From Chryseobacterium paridis (lineage in GTDB: Bacteria; Bacteroidota; Bacteroidia; Flavobacteriales; Weeksellaceae), in the NCBI RefSeq assembly GCF_016595215.1, contig NZ_JAENHK010000001.1, positions 124,001-188,000 of the forward strand: DNA of 64,000 bases. Reading direction: 5' to 3'. Numbering within the stretch: position 1 is the first letter of the stretch; each line of letters opens with the position of its first letter. The notes below the pieces were generated by a model. The model searched no databases and was not told the origin of the DNA. It saw only the letters and a list, made by a program, of their open reading frames with translations. Position numbers and translations under genes: made by a program. Below are positions 7,945-17,812 of this stretch, one piece after another.

Positions 7945-9111
7945 TTATTTAGTAATAATGATTTTCTTATTTAATAATATTTTACCAGAATCCTCTGTTA
8001 TGTTTACAATATACGCCCCATTCACAAGGTTATTAAGATATATTTTTTGATATAAAGCTCCATCTTTTGCAGTTAAGCTATATTTCATGACATTTTTGCC
8101 TGACATATCAAAAACATTAAGTGTAAGATTTCCTTTTATACTTTTATCAGTACCATCTACAGTAATAAATTGCTCATCCACTTTAGTAGGATAAATTTCC
8201 AAATGAGTTCCCGTATTTGCTGTAACCGATTTGTCATTAGCGAAATATTTACTTGCAAGATCATAAATATGCAAATTCAAATCTCCAGGAAGCTGTTTAG
8301 CTGCTAATGTCTTTAGATCTACTGCATATAGAGGAGCTCCCTTTGCACTTGCGATAACTACTTCACCCTTTGAGTTTACAGCAGATCCATTTACTGAATA
8401 ATTTTCCGGAAGACCACTGATCTTTCCTATAAATTGAGCCCGGAGTTCTTTCTTTACTATTTTAAATACATTTCCTGATGTTGAAAAAACATAGAAATTA
8501 TTATCTGCGTCTGCAACCATATCTCCTCCGAAACCAGTTTCAATTGTTGTAAACGAATTTTTGCCATTGGATGTATCATCTTTGATAATTCCCAGATCAA
8601 CAACCGAATATTGATTATTTTTTTTACTGATTTGCAAAAACTGAGTTCCGGCGTTATTAATAGCGTAGATATTCCCATCATATCCTGTCGCCATTCTTGT
8701 TATATGAGAATTGATATCACATGATGTAACTCTGGTTACATTATTTTCCACCAAAGTTATTTCTTTGGTTTTGGTATTCAGAATGTATACATTGGAGGAA
8801 AACATAGGCATATATATTAAATTATTTCCTGAGGAATCATAAGCCAATGCCGCCATTGTTGCAGACTGAGCATGATTGTAAGAATTCTTATCCTCTGTTA
8901 CAGATCCATTTCTGGACTGCGAAAAGATTTTAACTGAAGAATCAGCTGTAAAGATTGTTTCTCCGGAAATACCACTAGTGGTATTAATTGCTCTAAAATC
9001 ATTAAAAATAATACTCGGTGTATCCTTTCCGGTAAGTGCAAAAAAATCCTGCTGCGCAGAAGCCTCGGCTCCTAATAACAGCAAGATAAGAGGGAATAAA
9101 AGTTTTTTCAT
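7945..9111 (-). CDS. Secreted beta-propeller-like protein with type IX sorting domain
   Basis: A 388-residue protein with a Sec signal (1-20, cleavage near ASA). Residues about 75-300 contain repeated blades (phrases such as GNNLIYMPMFSSNVYILN and GFGGDMVADADNNFYVF), suggesting an SMP-30/NHL-like propeller. The last ~80 residues form a type A type IX secretion C-terminal domain: LNVFDMSGKNV, then LVNGAYIVNI and a final KKIIITK. This domain directs passage across the outer membrane and surface attachment by the PorU sortase. The frame extends upstream to 9159, but the ATG at 9111 is the one followed by a signal peptide. The ligand or activity is not evident. Confidence 0.85.
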   Translation of the reverse strand: MKKLLFPLILLLLGAEASAQQDFFALTGKDTPSIIFNDFRAINTTSGISGETIFTADSSVKIFSQSRNGSVTEDKNSYNHAQSATMAALAYDSSGNNLIYMPMFSSNVYILNTKTKEITLVENNVTRVTSCDINSHITRMATGYDGNIYAINNAGTQFLQISKKNNQYSVVDLGIIKDDTSNGKNSFTTIETGFGGDMVADADNNFYVFSTSGNVFKIVKKELRAQFIGKISGLPENYSVNGSAVNSKGEVVIASAKGAPLYAVDLKTLAAKQLPGDLNLHIYDLASKYFANDKSVTANTGTHLEIYPTKVDEQFITVDGTDKSIKGNLTLNVFDMSGKNVMKYSLTAKDGALYQKIYLNNLVNGAYIVNITEDSGKILLNKKIIITK

Positions 9112-9277
9112 AATTATGGATTTAGATCGTAATAAATTTGTTATTACTAAGTTATGCAATTTTTACATTGAATAATAAAAAAACCTAGTAATTAAATATT
9201 TTATAACATTTGACTCCAATAATTATCATTTTACAGAAAATAAACTCTTTATCTATTGAATAAAGAACATAAAAAAA

Positions 9278-9348
9278 CTCTCGCAGATTTAGCGGATCAA
9301 GCAGATGATTATTCTTAAAATCTACGTAATCTGTAAAATCTGCGAGAG
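9278..9348. repeat. Inverted element of 3+3 nonamers
   Basis: Left arm 9283-9309 holds three degenerate 9-mers close to GCAGATTTA. Right arm 9317-9343 holds three more in inverse orientation. The outermost 13 bp (9278-9290 and 9336-9348) are perfectly complementary. It lies between the stop of cysS and the start region of the type IX secreted protein gene. The remaining bases of this 267-nt gap show nothing else that I can identify. Confidence 0.8.
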
Positions 9349-9378
9349 ATGATTATTTAAAAAGTTTTAAATTTTATT

Positions 9379-10845
9379 CTAATTTAAAACATAAGTAGTC
9401 CCGTCTCTTCCATCTTTTAATTCGATACCTTCAGCAAGAAGTTTATCTCTGATCTGATCTGAAAGATCAAAATTCTTAGACTTTCTTGCCTGGTTTCTCA
9501 ATTCTATTAAAACCTGTAGAGTCTGATCTAGCTTTTCATTGTTATTTTCTTCTACAGCCTGCAATCCAAGAACATCAAAAATAAAAGCATTTAAAGTAGA
9601 TTTTAAATCAGCAAGATCACTTGTTGAAATAGTTTCTTTACCATCATTTAAAGCAAAAATAAATTTCACGGCTTCGAATAAATGGGCAATCAATATCGGG
9701 GAATTAAAATCGTCTGTTAAAGCGTCATAAGCTTTTGTTTTCCACTCTTCAAGATTGAATCCAGATTCTTTTTGATCATTAGGAGCGATCGAGTTCAGAA
9801 CTTTCACGGCCTCCATTAATCTTACAAAACCTTTCTCACTTGCAATCATAGCATCATTAGAAATATCAAGAACACTTCTGTAATGAGCCTGCAAAAAGCA
9901 AAACCTTACAATCGACGGATGGAATGGTTTTTCAAAAAAATCATTTTCTCCTGTTACCAACTGCATTGGTAAAATATAATTCCCTGTGGACTTACTCATT
10001 CTTTGACTGTTCATCGTCAGCATATTAGCATGCATCCAGTAATTTACAGGAGCGATATCATTGCAAGCCTTACCCTGAGCAATCTCACATTCGTGATGTG
10101 GAAATTTTAAGTCCATTCCACCACCATGAATATCAAATTTCTCACCGAGATATTTAGTACTCATTGCTGTACACTCCAAGTGCCATCCTGGAAAACCTTC
10201 CCCCCAAGGCGAGTTCCATCTCATAATATGGGCTGGAGATGCTTTTTTCCAAAGCGCAAAATCCGGTGAATTTTTCTTTTCTCCCTGTCCATCAAGATCA
10301 CGGGTATTGGCAAAAAGCTCTTCTATGTTACGTTTTGAAAGTTCCCCGTAGTTCAATCCTCTTTTGTTATATTCAAGAACATCAAAATACACGGAACCAT
10401 TGCTTTCATACGCAAAACCTCTTTCAATTAGTTTTTGAGTTAATTCAATTTGCTCTACAATATGTCCTGTGGCAGTAGGTTCAATATTAGGAGGCAACAA
10501 ATTAAACAGATCTAAAACTTTATGAAAATCTACAGTATACTTCTGTACGATCTCCATAGGTTCTAATTTTTCAAGACGGGTCTGCTTTACGAATCTATCA
10601 TTATCTACATTTCCATCATCTGTAAGGTGACCTGCATCTGTGATGTTTCTTACATATCTTACCTTATATCCCAAGTGCATAAGGGTACGATAAATAAAGT
10701 CGAAGGAAAGGAAAGTTCTTACATTTCCCAGGTGTACATTGCTGTAAACAGTAGGCCCACAAACGTACATCCCAATATTTCCCTCTAAAATAGGTTTGAA
10801 TATTTCTTTTTCAGCCGTTAGCGAATTATATATTTTTAATTGCAT
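9379..10845 (-). CDS. cysS: Cysteine--tRNA ligase
   Basis: The 488-residue product is a class I aminoacyl-tRNA synthetase charging tRNA-Cys in the cytoplasm. The N-terminus has [13 protein letters not shown], giving the first zinc-binding Cys and the HLGN version of the HIGH motif. The other zinc ligands come from LECTAMS and from [16 protein letters not shown] is the KMSKS loop. The helical C-terminal domain ends with [23 protein letters not shown], a standard ending. Length and motif order are normal. The gene appears to stand alone, with folE well upstream. Confidence 0.97.
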   Translation of the reverse strand: MQLKIYNSLTAEKEIFKPILEGNIGMYVCGPTVYSNVHLGNVRTFLSFDFIYRTLMHLGYKVRYVRNITDAGHLTDDGNVDNDRFVKQTRLEKLEPMEIVQKYTVDFHKVLDLFNLLPPNIEPTATGHIVEQIELTQKLIERGFAYESNGSVYFDVLEYNKRGLNYGELSKRNIEELFANTRDLDGQGEKKNSPDFALWKKASPAHIMRWNSPWGEGFPGWHLECTAMSTKYLGEKFDIHGGGMDLKFPHHECEIAQGKACNDIAPVNYWMHANMLTMNSQRMSKSTGNYILPMQLVTGENDFFEKPFHPSIVRFCFLQAHYRSVLDISNDAMIASEKGFVRLMEAVKVLNSIAPNDQKESGFNLEEWKTKAYDALTDDFNSPILIAHLFEAVKFIFALNDGKETISTSDLADLKSTLNAFIFDVLGLQAVEENNNEKLDQTLQVLIELRNQARKSKNFDLSDQIRDKLLAEGIELKDGRDGTTYVLN

Positions 10846-10917
10846 TGATTTTAAATTAAAAGATTTAATGATTTATAAATTTAGTTTAAAGTTTTAGTAT
10901 TAAAAGATTATCTTCTT

Positions 10918-10995
10918 TTAACAACAGTATTTACAGCAACAACAAATAATGGTTGCTAGAAAAATCTTATCCGAAACTTTTTTAAATTTTATCAT
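10918..10995 (-). CDS. Possible 25-residue Cys-rich micropeptide
   Basis: An ATG at 10995 opens a 25-codon frame that ends IICCCCKYCC, six Cys in the last eight residues, after a basic amphipathic start. It lies alone in the 189-bp gap between folE and cysS, on their strand. There is no clear ribosome site, but few genes here have one. Such a tail could bind a metal or be the product of a leader ORF. The chance of six Cys clustering by accident in AT-rich spacer seems low, yet no family is known to me and expression is unproven. Confidence 0.3.
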   Translation of the reverse strand: MIKFKKVSDKIFLATIICCCCKYCC

Positions 10996-11034
10996 TATTA
11001 AATTGTTTTTAACCGATTCTGATAATCCATTTTA

Positions 11035-11700
11035 TTAATCCAAAGTCGTATGACTTCCTACATAGTGCAGGAACTCCTGTCTTGTAATAGGATTCGTTCT
11101 GAATATACCACTTAATTCTGCAGTAATTGTTGAACTGGCTGTATCTTTAATTCCTCTGCAATTTACGCAAAGATGTTTTGCATCAATGATACATGCTACA
11201 TCTTTTGTCCCTAAAGCTTCTTTTAATGCATTCACGATCTGCATGGTCAGTCTTTCCTGAACCTGCGGTCTTTTTGCATAATAATCCACAATTCTGTTGA
11301 TCTTCGAAAGACCAATGACGTCGCCATTTGAAATATAGGCAACATGTGCTTTCCCTATAATTGGCAAAAAGTGATGTTCACAAAATGAGTATACCGTAAT
11401 ATCTTTTTCCACCAACATTTGTCGGTATTTGTATTTGTTGGAAAACTTAGAAATCCCAGGCTTATTTTCCGGAAGTAATCCTCCAAAAATTTCATTCACA
11501 TACATTTTCGCCACACGTCTTGGAGAGTCTTTTAATGAATCATCAGTCATATCCATTCCTAATGTCTCCATGATTTCTCCAAAAAGCTCTGTAATTTTTT
11601 CTATTTTTTCCTGTGGCGATTTATCAAAAGCATCTTCCCTTAAAGGCGTATGTTCTTTTCCAGTGAAAATATCATCGTCGTTATCAGTAAAATCAACCAT
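11035..11700 (-). CDS. folE: GTP cyclohydrolase I
   Basis: A 221-residue FolE, opening the guanine ring of GTP to make 7,8-dihydroneopterin triphosphate for folate. The zinc ligands are Cys in YSFCEHHFLPIIG, the adjacent His and the Cys of HLCVNCRG. The C-terminal SSTITAELSGIF also fits. The first ~40 residues are an acidic extension that is common in this group. A TATTTTTG element at 11717-11724 lies just ahead of the ATG. The enzyme feeds the folate pool used by MetF and MetH encoded nearby, though it is not in their operon. Confidence 0.96.
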   Translation of the reverse strand: MVDFTDNDDDIFTGKEHTPLREDAFDKSPQEKIEKITELFGEIMETLGMDMTDDSLKDSPRRVAKMYVNEIFGGLLPENKPGISKFSNKYKYRQMLVEKDITVYSFCEHHFLPIIGKAHVAYISNGDVIGLSKINRIVDYYAKRPQVQERLTMQIVNALKEALGTKDVACIIDAKHLCVNCRGIKDTASSTITAELSGIFRTNPITRQEFLHYVGSHTTLD

Positions 11701-11716
11701 TTTTTATATTTTGCAA

Positions 11717-11724
11717 CAAAAATA
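11717..11724 (-). promoter_or_regulatory. -7 promoter element of folE
   Basis: Minus-strand TATTTTTG matches TAnnTTTG. The nearest upstream TTG (11749-11751) gives a 24-nt spacer, longer than ideal, so only the -7 box is convincing. Confidence 0.45.
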
Positions 11725-11797
11725 CGGATAAAATTGATTCATTGATTTCAATTGAAACTAAAAACATTATCTTTCACCCTCTATTTTTATAAAATTT

Positions 11798-12952
11798 ATG
11801 ATTATTGTTGAAGAAGTACAAAATGAAGAACAACAAAAAGAATTTTTACAATTCCCAGCTGAACTTTATCAACAAGATAAAAATTACATCAGACCTTTAG
11901 ATAAAGATATTGAAGAGGTTTTCGATCCCGGCAAAAACAAGTTTTTCAAAACCGGTGAATGTAAAAGATTTTTATTTAAAAATAAGAACAATACAACTGT
12001 TGGAAAGATTGCAGTTTTCATCAATGATTTCTACAAGCAAGATCAACCGACAGGTGGTATAGGCTTTTTTGACTGCATCAATGATCAGGAAACAGCCAAT
12101 TTTATTTTTGATTATTGTAAAAACTGGCTCCAGGAAAAAGATATTGAGGCAATGGATGGCCCTATTAATTTTGGAGAACGGGATAAATTCTGGGGTCTTC
12201 TTATTGAAGGTTTTTCACCTCCTTTGTTTGGTATGAATTACAATTTTCCCTATTACAAGGAACTTTTTGAAAATTACGGATTCCAATTATATTTTGAACA
12301 GCTTTGTTTTTCAAGACCTATTTTCGCTGAAGTTTCGAGGGTATTCAAAGTAATGCATGAAAAACATAAACGAAATCCGGCAATCTCTGCGCAACCCATG
12401 AAGAAAAACAATCTGAAAAAATTTGCCAGAGATTTTACAGAAGTCTATAACAATGCCTGGGCAGCACATGGTGAAGGGAAATGGCTGGAAGAAGCCAAGG
12501 TTCTGAAAATGTTCAATACTATGAAACCTATCATCAATGAACACATATCATGGTTTGTTTATGAAAATGAAAAACCCATTGCCATGTGGATGAATATTCC
12601 AGATGTTAATCAATGGATAAAATACCTCAACGGAAAATTCGGATGTATTGAAAAATTAAAACTCCTTTGGTATAAAAGATTCAAAAAAAATGACAAGATG
12701 GTAGGATTGGTTTTCGGGGTTATTCCAGAATGGCAAAGAAAAGGAATTGACGGATACATGATATGGGAAGGAACACAGCATCTAAGAAAACATACGGATT
12801 TTAAAGTGACAGAGCTTCAGTGGATAGGAGATTTTAATCCAAAAATGATAAAAATTGCTGAGACCCTCGACACTACTGTGACCAGAAAATTAGTAACCTA
12901 TCGTTATTTATTTGATAGAAACAAGACTTTTGAAAGACATCCCATGCTATAA
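11798..12952 (+). CDS. GNAT-fold N-acetyltransferase-like protein
   Basis: A 384-residue cytoplasmic protein of a widespread family of large GNAT-like proteins (YghO-like). Landmarks are FLQFPAELYQQDKNYIRPL at the N-terminus, MDGPINFGERDKFWGLL in the middle and a C-terminal GVIPEWQRKGIDGYMIWEG that resembles the acetyl-CoA loop. It is divergent from folE with a ~97-bp shared gap and ends at a strong bidirectional terminator. Substrate is unknown. The family call is fairly sure; activity is not. Confidence 0.75.
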   Translation: MIIVEEVQNEEQQKEFLQFPAELYQQDKNYIRPLDKDIEEVFDPGKNKFFKTGECKRFLFKNKNNTTVGKIAVFINDFYKQDQPTGGIGFFDCINDQETANFIFDYCKNWLQEKDIEAMDGPINFGERDKFWGLLIEGFSPPLFGMNYNFPYYKELFENYGFQLYFEQLCFSRPIFAEVSRVFKVMHEKHKRNPAISAQPMKKNNLKKFARDFTEVYNNAWAAHGEGKWLEEAKVLKMFNTMKPIINEHISWFVYENEKPIAMWMNIPDVNQWIKYLNGKFGCIEKLKLLWYKRFKKNDKMVGLVFGVIPEWQRKGIDGYMIWEGTQHLRKHTDFKVTELQWIGDFNPKMIKIAETLDTTVTRKLVTYRYLFDRNKTFERHPML

Positions 12953-12954
12953 AA

Positions 12955-12984
12955 AAATCCCTGTTGATAGAACAACAGGGATTT
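12955..12984. terminator. Bidirectional terminator
   Basis: A 12-bp stem (12955-12966 with 12973-12984) and 6-nt loop between the convergent acetyltransferase-like gene and metF. It would also end the long methionine operon transcript on the minus strand. Confidence 0.88.
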
Positions 12985-13005
12985 CCTTTCATTAATACTC
13001 CTTCA

Positions 13006-13965
13006 TTAAAATAATTCCCCTGCGACTTTCTTTATATTATCACTTTTACCCATTGAATAAAAATGTAAAACCGGTACTCCAAAATCCAGAAGTTCTCTGC
13101 ATTGGTTGATTGCCCATTCAACCCCAATTTGTTTTACAGCCTCGTTGTTTTTAGCACTTTCAACCTCATTAATTAACTCTTCGGGCAAATCTATTTTAAA
13201 TACCTGTGGTAATAATTTTAAATGTCTTTTTGTGGCGATTGGTTTGATTCCGGGAATAATAGGAATTGTAATTCCCATTTCTCTTGCCTTTTGAACAAAC
13301 TCAATAAATTTTTTATTATCAAAAAACATTTGAGTTACAATATAATCCGCTCCTGCATCTACTTTTTGTTTCAGCCATTTCAGGTCGTAATTCATTGATG
13401 GAGCTTCAATATGCTTTTCAGGATACCCAGCAACTCCAATGCAGAATTTATTAAGCTCATCGCCAACCTCTTCTTCATTGTGGAGGTATTTTCCCCGTCC
13501 GAGATCATTGATCTGATGAACGAGATCCATGGCACTTTCATGCCCGCCAGGTGTTGCTTCAAAGTATTGATGTCCCTTCATAGCATCTCCACGAAGTGCC
13601 ATAATATTCTCAATTCCCAAATACATACAATCCACCAAAAGATATTCAGTCTCTTCCTTGGTAAAACCACCACAGAGTAAGTGTGGAACAGTGTCTACAT
13701 TATATTTATGCTGAATTGCAGAACAAATTCCCAAGGTTCCCGGACGCATTCTTGTAATTCTCCTTTCCACCAGACCGTTTCCTTTATCGAGATAAATATA
13801 TTCTTCTCTGGAGGTCGTCACATCAATAAAAGGCGGTTTAAATTCCATCAAAGGATCTATATTCCTGTATAAATCTTCAATACCAATTCCTTTTTGTGGC
13901 GGAACAACTTCTAAAGAGAATAAAGTTTTTCCATTTGCATTTTTTATATGTTCTGTAATCTTCAT
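13006..13965 (-). CDS. metF: 5,10-methylenetetrahydrofolate reductase
   Basis: The 319-residue FAD enzyme reduces methylene-THF to methyl-THF, the methyl donor for MetH. It shows EVVPPQKG near the N-terminus (catalytic Glu position), DVTTSREE, a PHLLCGG strand and the FAD/folate region ADYIVTQMFFDN. Length is normal. It is the last gene of the methionine operon, starting 6 bases past the stop of the MetH C-terminal gene, and is followed by the terminator at 12955-12984. Control by the SAM riboswitch at 22777-22882 is likely if the operon is read as one unit. Confidence 0.96.
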   Translation of the reverse strand: MKITEHIKNANGKTLFSLEVVPPQKGIGIEDLYRNIDPLMEFKPPFIDVTTSREEYIYLDKGNGLVERRITRMRPGTLGICSAIQHKYNVDTVPHLLCGGFTKEETEYLLVDCMYLGIENIMALRGDAMKGHQYFEATPGGHESAMDLVHQINDLGRGKYLHNEEEVGDELNKFCIGVAGYPEKHIEAPSMNYDLKWLKQKVDAGADYIVTQMFFDNKKFIEFVQKAREMGITIPIIPGIKPIATKRHLKLLPQVFKIDLPEELINEVESAKNNEAVKQIGVEWAINQCRELLDFGVPVLHFYSMGKSDNIKKVAGELF

Positions 13966-13971
13966 GTTTGT

Positions 13972-16632
13972 TTAATCTGCTAAATTAGGTGACAGCCATT
14001 TTTTGGCTTCCTGGATGCTACAACCTCTTCGTGCGGCGTAGTCTTTTAATTGATCTTCTGTGATTTTTCCTAAACCAAAGTATTTGGCATGAGGGCTTCC
14101 AAAATAATATCCGGAAACTGATGCTGTTGGAAACATTGCTAAACTTTCTGTAAGGTACACCCCAATATTCTCCTCTACTTTCAGAAGATCCCAAATGGTT
14201 TTCTTTTCCAAATGATCAGGGCAAGCAGGATATCCTGGTGCAGGACGTACTCCTTTATACTTTTCGGCAATAAGATCTTCATTACTTAACTCTTCCTGAT
14301 TAGCATAGCCCCAGTATTCTGTTCTTACTTTTTTGTGCAAAAATTCAGCATATGCTTCAGCAAATCGATCTGCAAGAGCCTTTACCATGATCGCATTATA
14401 ATCATCATTGGCTTTTTCATACTCGTTAGATAATTCGTCTGTACCAAAACCTGTAGTAACACAGAAAGCTCCCATGTAATCTGTTTTACCAGAACTTTGT
14501 GGAGCAATAAAATCGCTTAATGCCAAATACTCTTTCCCTTTAGATTTCTGAACCTGCTGTCTCAAAGTCAAAAACCTGGCTTGTTCCTGATCATTCTCAT
14601 CAAAAATGATGATATCATCTGTTTCATTAGCATTAGCTTTGAAAACTCCGAAGATGGCTTTTGCGGTTAAAAGCTTTTCATCAAGAATCTTTTTCAAAAT
14701 AACCTGAGCATCTTTAAATAATTCTTTTGCCTGTGCACCAACGACCTCATCTTCTAAAATATTAGGATATTTACCATGAAGATCCCAGCTTCTGAAAAAT
14801 GGGGACCAGTCTATAAAAGGAACCAGCTCGTTCAGATCCTGATCCTGGAAAATTTTTATTCCGATATTGTTGGGTGTAAAAATATCTTCATTTTCCCAAT
14901 CTATTTTGAAATGATTCTTTCGGGCATCTTCTATAGATACATAATCTTTATCAACCTGTCTGTTCAGAAACTTCTCCCGGAAATCTGAGTACTCACTTTT
15001 TAAGTCATCTACATATTCTTTATTCCGGTCTCCTAATAAAGAACTTACTACATTTACTGCCCGCGAAGCATCATTTACATGAACTACGGCATTTTTATAT
15101 TTTAAATCTATCTTTACGGCTGTATGAGCTTTAGATGTGGTAGCACCTCCTATTAATAAAGGAAAATCAAGATTTTGTCTCTCCAGTTCTGCAGCAATAT
15201 AAACCATCTCATCCAGACTTGGGGTAATCAAACCACTCAACCCAATGACATCTACTTTTTCTTCAATCGCAGTCTGAATGATCTTTTCAGCAGGAACCAT
15301 CACTCCAAGGTCAACGATTTCATAATTATTACAACCTAAAACAACGCTCACAATATTCTTTCCAATATCATGAACATCTCCTTTTACTGTAGCCATTAAT
15401 ATCTTACCATTTGCTGGTCTGGACCCATCTTTTTCCGCTTCGATATAAGGCTGTAAATAAGCAACTGCTTTTTTCATCACCCTCGCCGATTTTACAACCT
15501 GAGGTAGAAACATTTTTCCACTTCCAAATAAATCTCCTACAACTCCCATTCCTGTCATCAAATTGATTTCAATAACGTGTAATGGTTTTTCAGCTACTTG
15601 TCTGGCTTCTTCTACATCTTCTTCAATAAAGCGGTCGATTCCTTTGACCAAAGCATGGGTAATTCTATCCTGAAGGGGTTTTGTTCTCCATTCTAGGTCT
15701 TCAACCTTTTCTTTCTTAACAGATTTATGTTTCTCCGAATAATCTAAAAGTCGCTCTGTTGCATCTTCTCTTTTATCAAGAATAACATCCTCTACTAATT
15801 CCAGCAGCTCCTTATTGATCTCATCATACACCTCCAGCATGGCAGGGTTTACAATTCCCATATTCATTCCTGCCTGGATTGCATGATAAAGGAAAACAGA
15901 GTGCATTGCCTCTCTTACGGTATCATTTCCACGGAATGAAAAAGATACATTACTTACTCCTCCACTTACAGAGGCATAAGGAAGATTTTGTCTTACCCAA
16001 CGTGTGGCATCAATGAAATCCAGTGCATTTCTTCTATGCTCATCCATTCCTGTAGCCACAGGAAAGATATTTAAATCAAAAATGATATCCTCTGCCGGAA
16101 AATCGATTTGATTGACAAGAATATCATAAGACCGTTTTGAAATTTCTATCCTACGGTCTAAAGTATCCGCCTGCCCATCTTCATCGAAAGCCATTACGAT
16201 AACAGCAGCTCCATATCTTTTAATAGCTTTTGCTTGTCTGATAAATTCTTCTTCACCTCCTTTTAAGCTTATAGAATTGACGACACATTTTCCCTGAGCC
16301 ACCTGAAGTCCAGCCTCTAAAATTTCCCATTTTGAGGAATCCACCATAATAGGAATCCTTGCAATATCCGGTTCAGAAGCAATCAGGTTTAGAAATTTAA
16401 TCATGGATGCTTTTCCATCGATCAGCCCATCATCAAAATTGACGTCAAGGATTTGTGCTCCTCCCTCTACCTGATGTCGTGCAATATCTAATGCTTCAGG
16501 AAATTTTTCTTCTTTAATTAATCGTAAAAACTTTTTGGAACCGGCAACATTAGTTCTTTCACCAACATTGATGAAGTTACTTTCCGGCGTTATGATAAGA
16601 GGCTCAAGCCCCGATAGTCTCAAATATTTCAT
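13972..16632 (-). CDS. metH: Methionine synthase, folate/cobalamin/activation part
   Basis: An 886-residue B12-dependent methionine synthase lacking the N-terminal homocysteine domain, which is encoded separately at 17813-18823. In order: pterin-binding barrel (about 1-280, starting [14 protein letters not shown]), helical cap (about 300-400), cobalamin domain with VHDIGKN (His ligand of the DxHxxG motif) and GLSGLITPS, then the AdoMet activation domain with [12 protein letters not shown]. It moves methyl groups from methyl-THF to homocysteine through cobalamin. I use the ATG at 16632; a TTG one codon upstream is less likely. The stop of the desaturase gene lies 7 bases upstream, so the two are coupled in one transcript. 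Confidence 0.95.
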   Translation of the reverse strand: MKYLRLSGLEPLIITPESNFINVGERTNVAGSKKFLRLIKEEKFPEALDIARHQVEGGAQILDVNFDDGLIDGKASMIKFLNLIASEPDIARIPIMVDSSKWEILEAGLQVAQGKCVVNSISLKGGEEEFIRQAKAIKRYGAAVIVMAFDEDGQADTLDRRIEISKRSYDILVNQIDFPAEDIIFDLNIFPVATGMDEHRRNALDFIDATRWVRQNLPYASVSGGVSNVSFSFRGNDTVREAMHSVFLYHAIQAGMNMGIVNPAMLEVYDEINKELLELVEDVILDKREDATERLLDYSEKHKSVKKEKVEDLEWRTKPLQDRITHALVKGIDRFIEEDVEEARQVAEKPLHVIEINLMTGMGVVGDLFGSGKMFLPQVVKSARVMKKAVAYLQPYIEAEKDGSRPANGKILMATVKGDVHDIGKNIVSVVLGCNNYEIVDLGVMVPAEKIIQTAIEEKVDVIGLSGLITPSLDEMVYIAAELERQNLDFPLLIGGATTSKAHTAVKIDLKYKNAVVHVNDASRAVNVVSSLLGDRNKEYVDDLKSEYSDFREKFLNRQVDKDYVSIEDARKNHFKIDWENEDIFTPNNIGIKIFQDQDLNELVPFIDWSPFFRSWDLHGKYPNILEDEVVGAQAKELFKDAQVILKKILDEKLLTAKAIFGVFKANANETDDIIIFDENDQEQARFLTLRQQVQKSKGKEYLALSDFIAPQSSGKTDYMGAFCVTTGFGTDELSNEYEKANDDYNAIMVKALADRFAEAYAEFLHKKVRTEYWGYANQEELSNEDLIAEKYKGVRPAPGYPACPDHLEKKTIWDLLKVEENIGVYLTESLAMFPTASVSGYYFGSPHAKYFGLGKITEDQLKDYAARRGCSIQEAKKWLSPNLAD

Positions 16633-16639
16633 CAATTTT

Positions 16640-17731
16640 TTATTCTTCTAAAATGTAATATGCATTATTTGCATTTTGCCTGAGCAAATCCACATGTTTG
16701 CCCAACGCTGTAAAAATTGGAAACTTCTTGTATGCTAAACCATTCTCTTTTGCAAACTCTTCAATCTCTTCCGTGATCTCATTATAATACATATAACTGT
16801 AATTGGGGAAAAGGTGATGGGCCACATGAAAATTGAAATTTCCCAAAACATTCCTAACCATCCAGTTATTATTGGCTAAATCGTTGGTGACTTCCATCTG
16901 ATGACGAAGCCAGCTTGAAGGAAGTCCGTTTTTCTCATCCAATCTTGGAAAAGCATTATCAGGAAGCGGGTGAAGCGGCAATAAAACAAATAATGCAAAA
17001 ATACTTGCTGTAATTACTTGTAAAAACCAGGCACCTAATGCTAACCCTATGGAAGCTTTAAAGAAAATAACCGGAACAATTATCTGATAAAAGAAATAGA
17101 ACAATTTGTACGTGACCATTTTTACTTTTTCAATCACAGGAATAGATCCCTGTGTCTTTAAAATCACTCTTTCATTGTCAAAAAAGTCTCTGAAATCTCT
17201 TATAAACATCCAATTGAAGAGATACAATGGATACACTAAAAAGAAAAACAAATGCTGGTACTTTTGTACTCCCTTTGCTTTAATCCATGGGACTATTAAA
17301 AGCAGTCCACTCTGTTCAATATCGGTATCCCAACCATCTACATTAGGATAAGCATGATGACTTGCGATATGTCTTTTTTTCCAGATATATGAATTTGCTC
17401 CTACAAAATCAAAGATCTGCAGTACCCATCCATTTAATCTTTTACTTTTAAATATATTGTTATGGGCAGCTTCATGAATTAAATTCAGATAAATAATGAC
17501 CAATGTGATACCCATAAGAACAAAACTGGAAATATAAATCCAGGATTTTTCAACATTTAATAGGGCGAAAACATAAAGCCCAATGTATACAATGGGTAAT
17601 AAAACAGCTTTAATCTGAATATAAATATCTCTGTTTTCCGTTATGTTTTCTACTCGCTGGTTCACCTTTTTTCTTAATTCATTAAAAAGTTTTAGATCTT
17701 CTGTACTCTTTAAATAACTTGGCTTTTCCAT
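16640..17731 (-). CDS. Membrane fatty acid desaturase
   Basis: A 363-residue integral membrane di-iron desaturase. Two pairs of hydrophobic segments (about 45-95 and 185-255) bracket three histidine clusters: [17 protein letters not shown] and the late [11 protein letters not shown]. This is the pattern of front-end/acyl-lipid desaturases that put double bonds into membrane lipids. It sits between the two halves of methionine synthase, with 7 nt to the downstream metH and ~81 nt to the upstream half. Why a desaturase should be in a methionine transcript is not evident. The regiospecificity cannot be read from sequence. Confidence 0.9.
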   Translation of the reverse strand: MEKPSYLKSTEDLKLFNELRKKVNQRVENITENRDIYIQIKAVLLPIVYIGLYVFALLNVEKSWIYISSFVLMGITLVIIYLNLIHEAAHNNIFKSKRLNGWVLQIFDFVGANSYIWKKRHIASHHAYPNVDGWDTDIEQSGLLLIVPWIKAKGVQKYQHLFFFLVYPLYLFNWMFIRDFRDFFDNERVILKTQGSIPVIEKVKMVTYKLFYFFYQIIVPVIFFKASIGLALGAWFLQVITASIFALFVLLPLHPLPDNAFPRLDEKNGLPSSWLRHQMEVTNDLANNNWMVRNVLGNFNFHVAHHLFPNYSYMYYNEITEEIEEFAKENGLAYKKFPIFTALGKHVDLLRQNANNAYYILEE

Positions 17732-17812
17732 ACTATTACATTTAGTGTAACTTAAAAATAATAATACTAAACCGTTCTTTTACAATGGATTCAATGAAAA
17801 AAATCTATTAAA

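Noticed and set aside
9112..9159. Upstream start of the type IX secreted protein
   Set aside because: The extra 16 residues precede a complete signal peptide, so they would bury it.
12311..12544. Antisense frame inside the acetyltransferase-like gene
   Set aside because: Overlaps a gene with clear conserved motifs on the other strand; no own signal.
16633..16635. TTG start of metH
   Set aside because: An ATG lies one codon downstream; there is no reason to prefer TTG.
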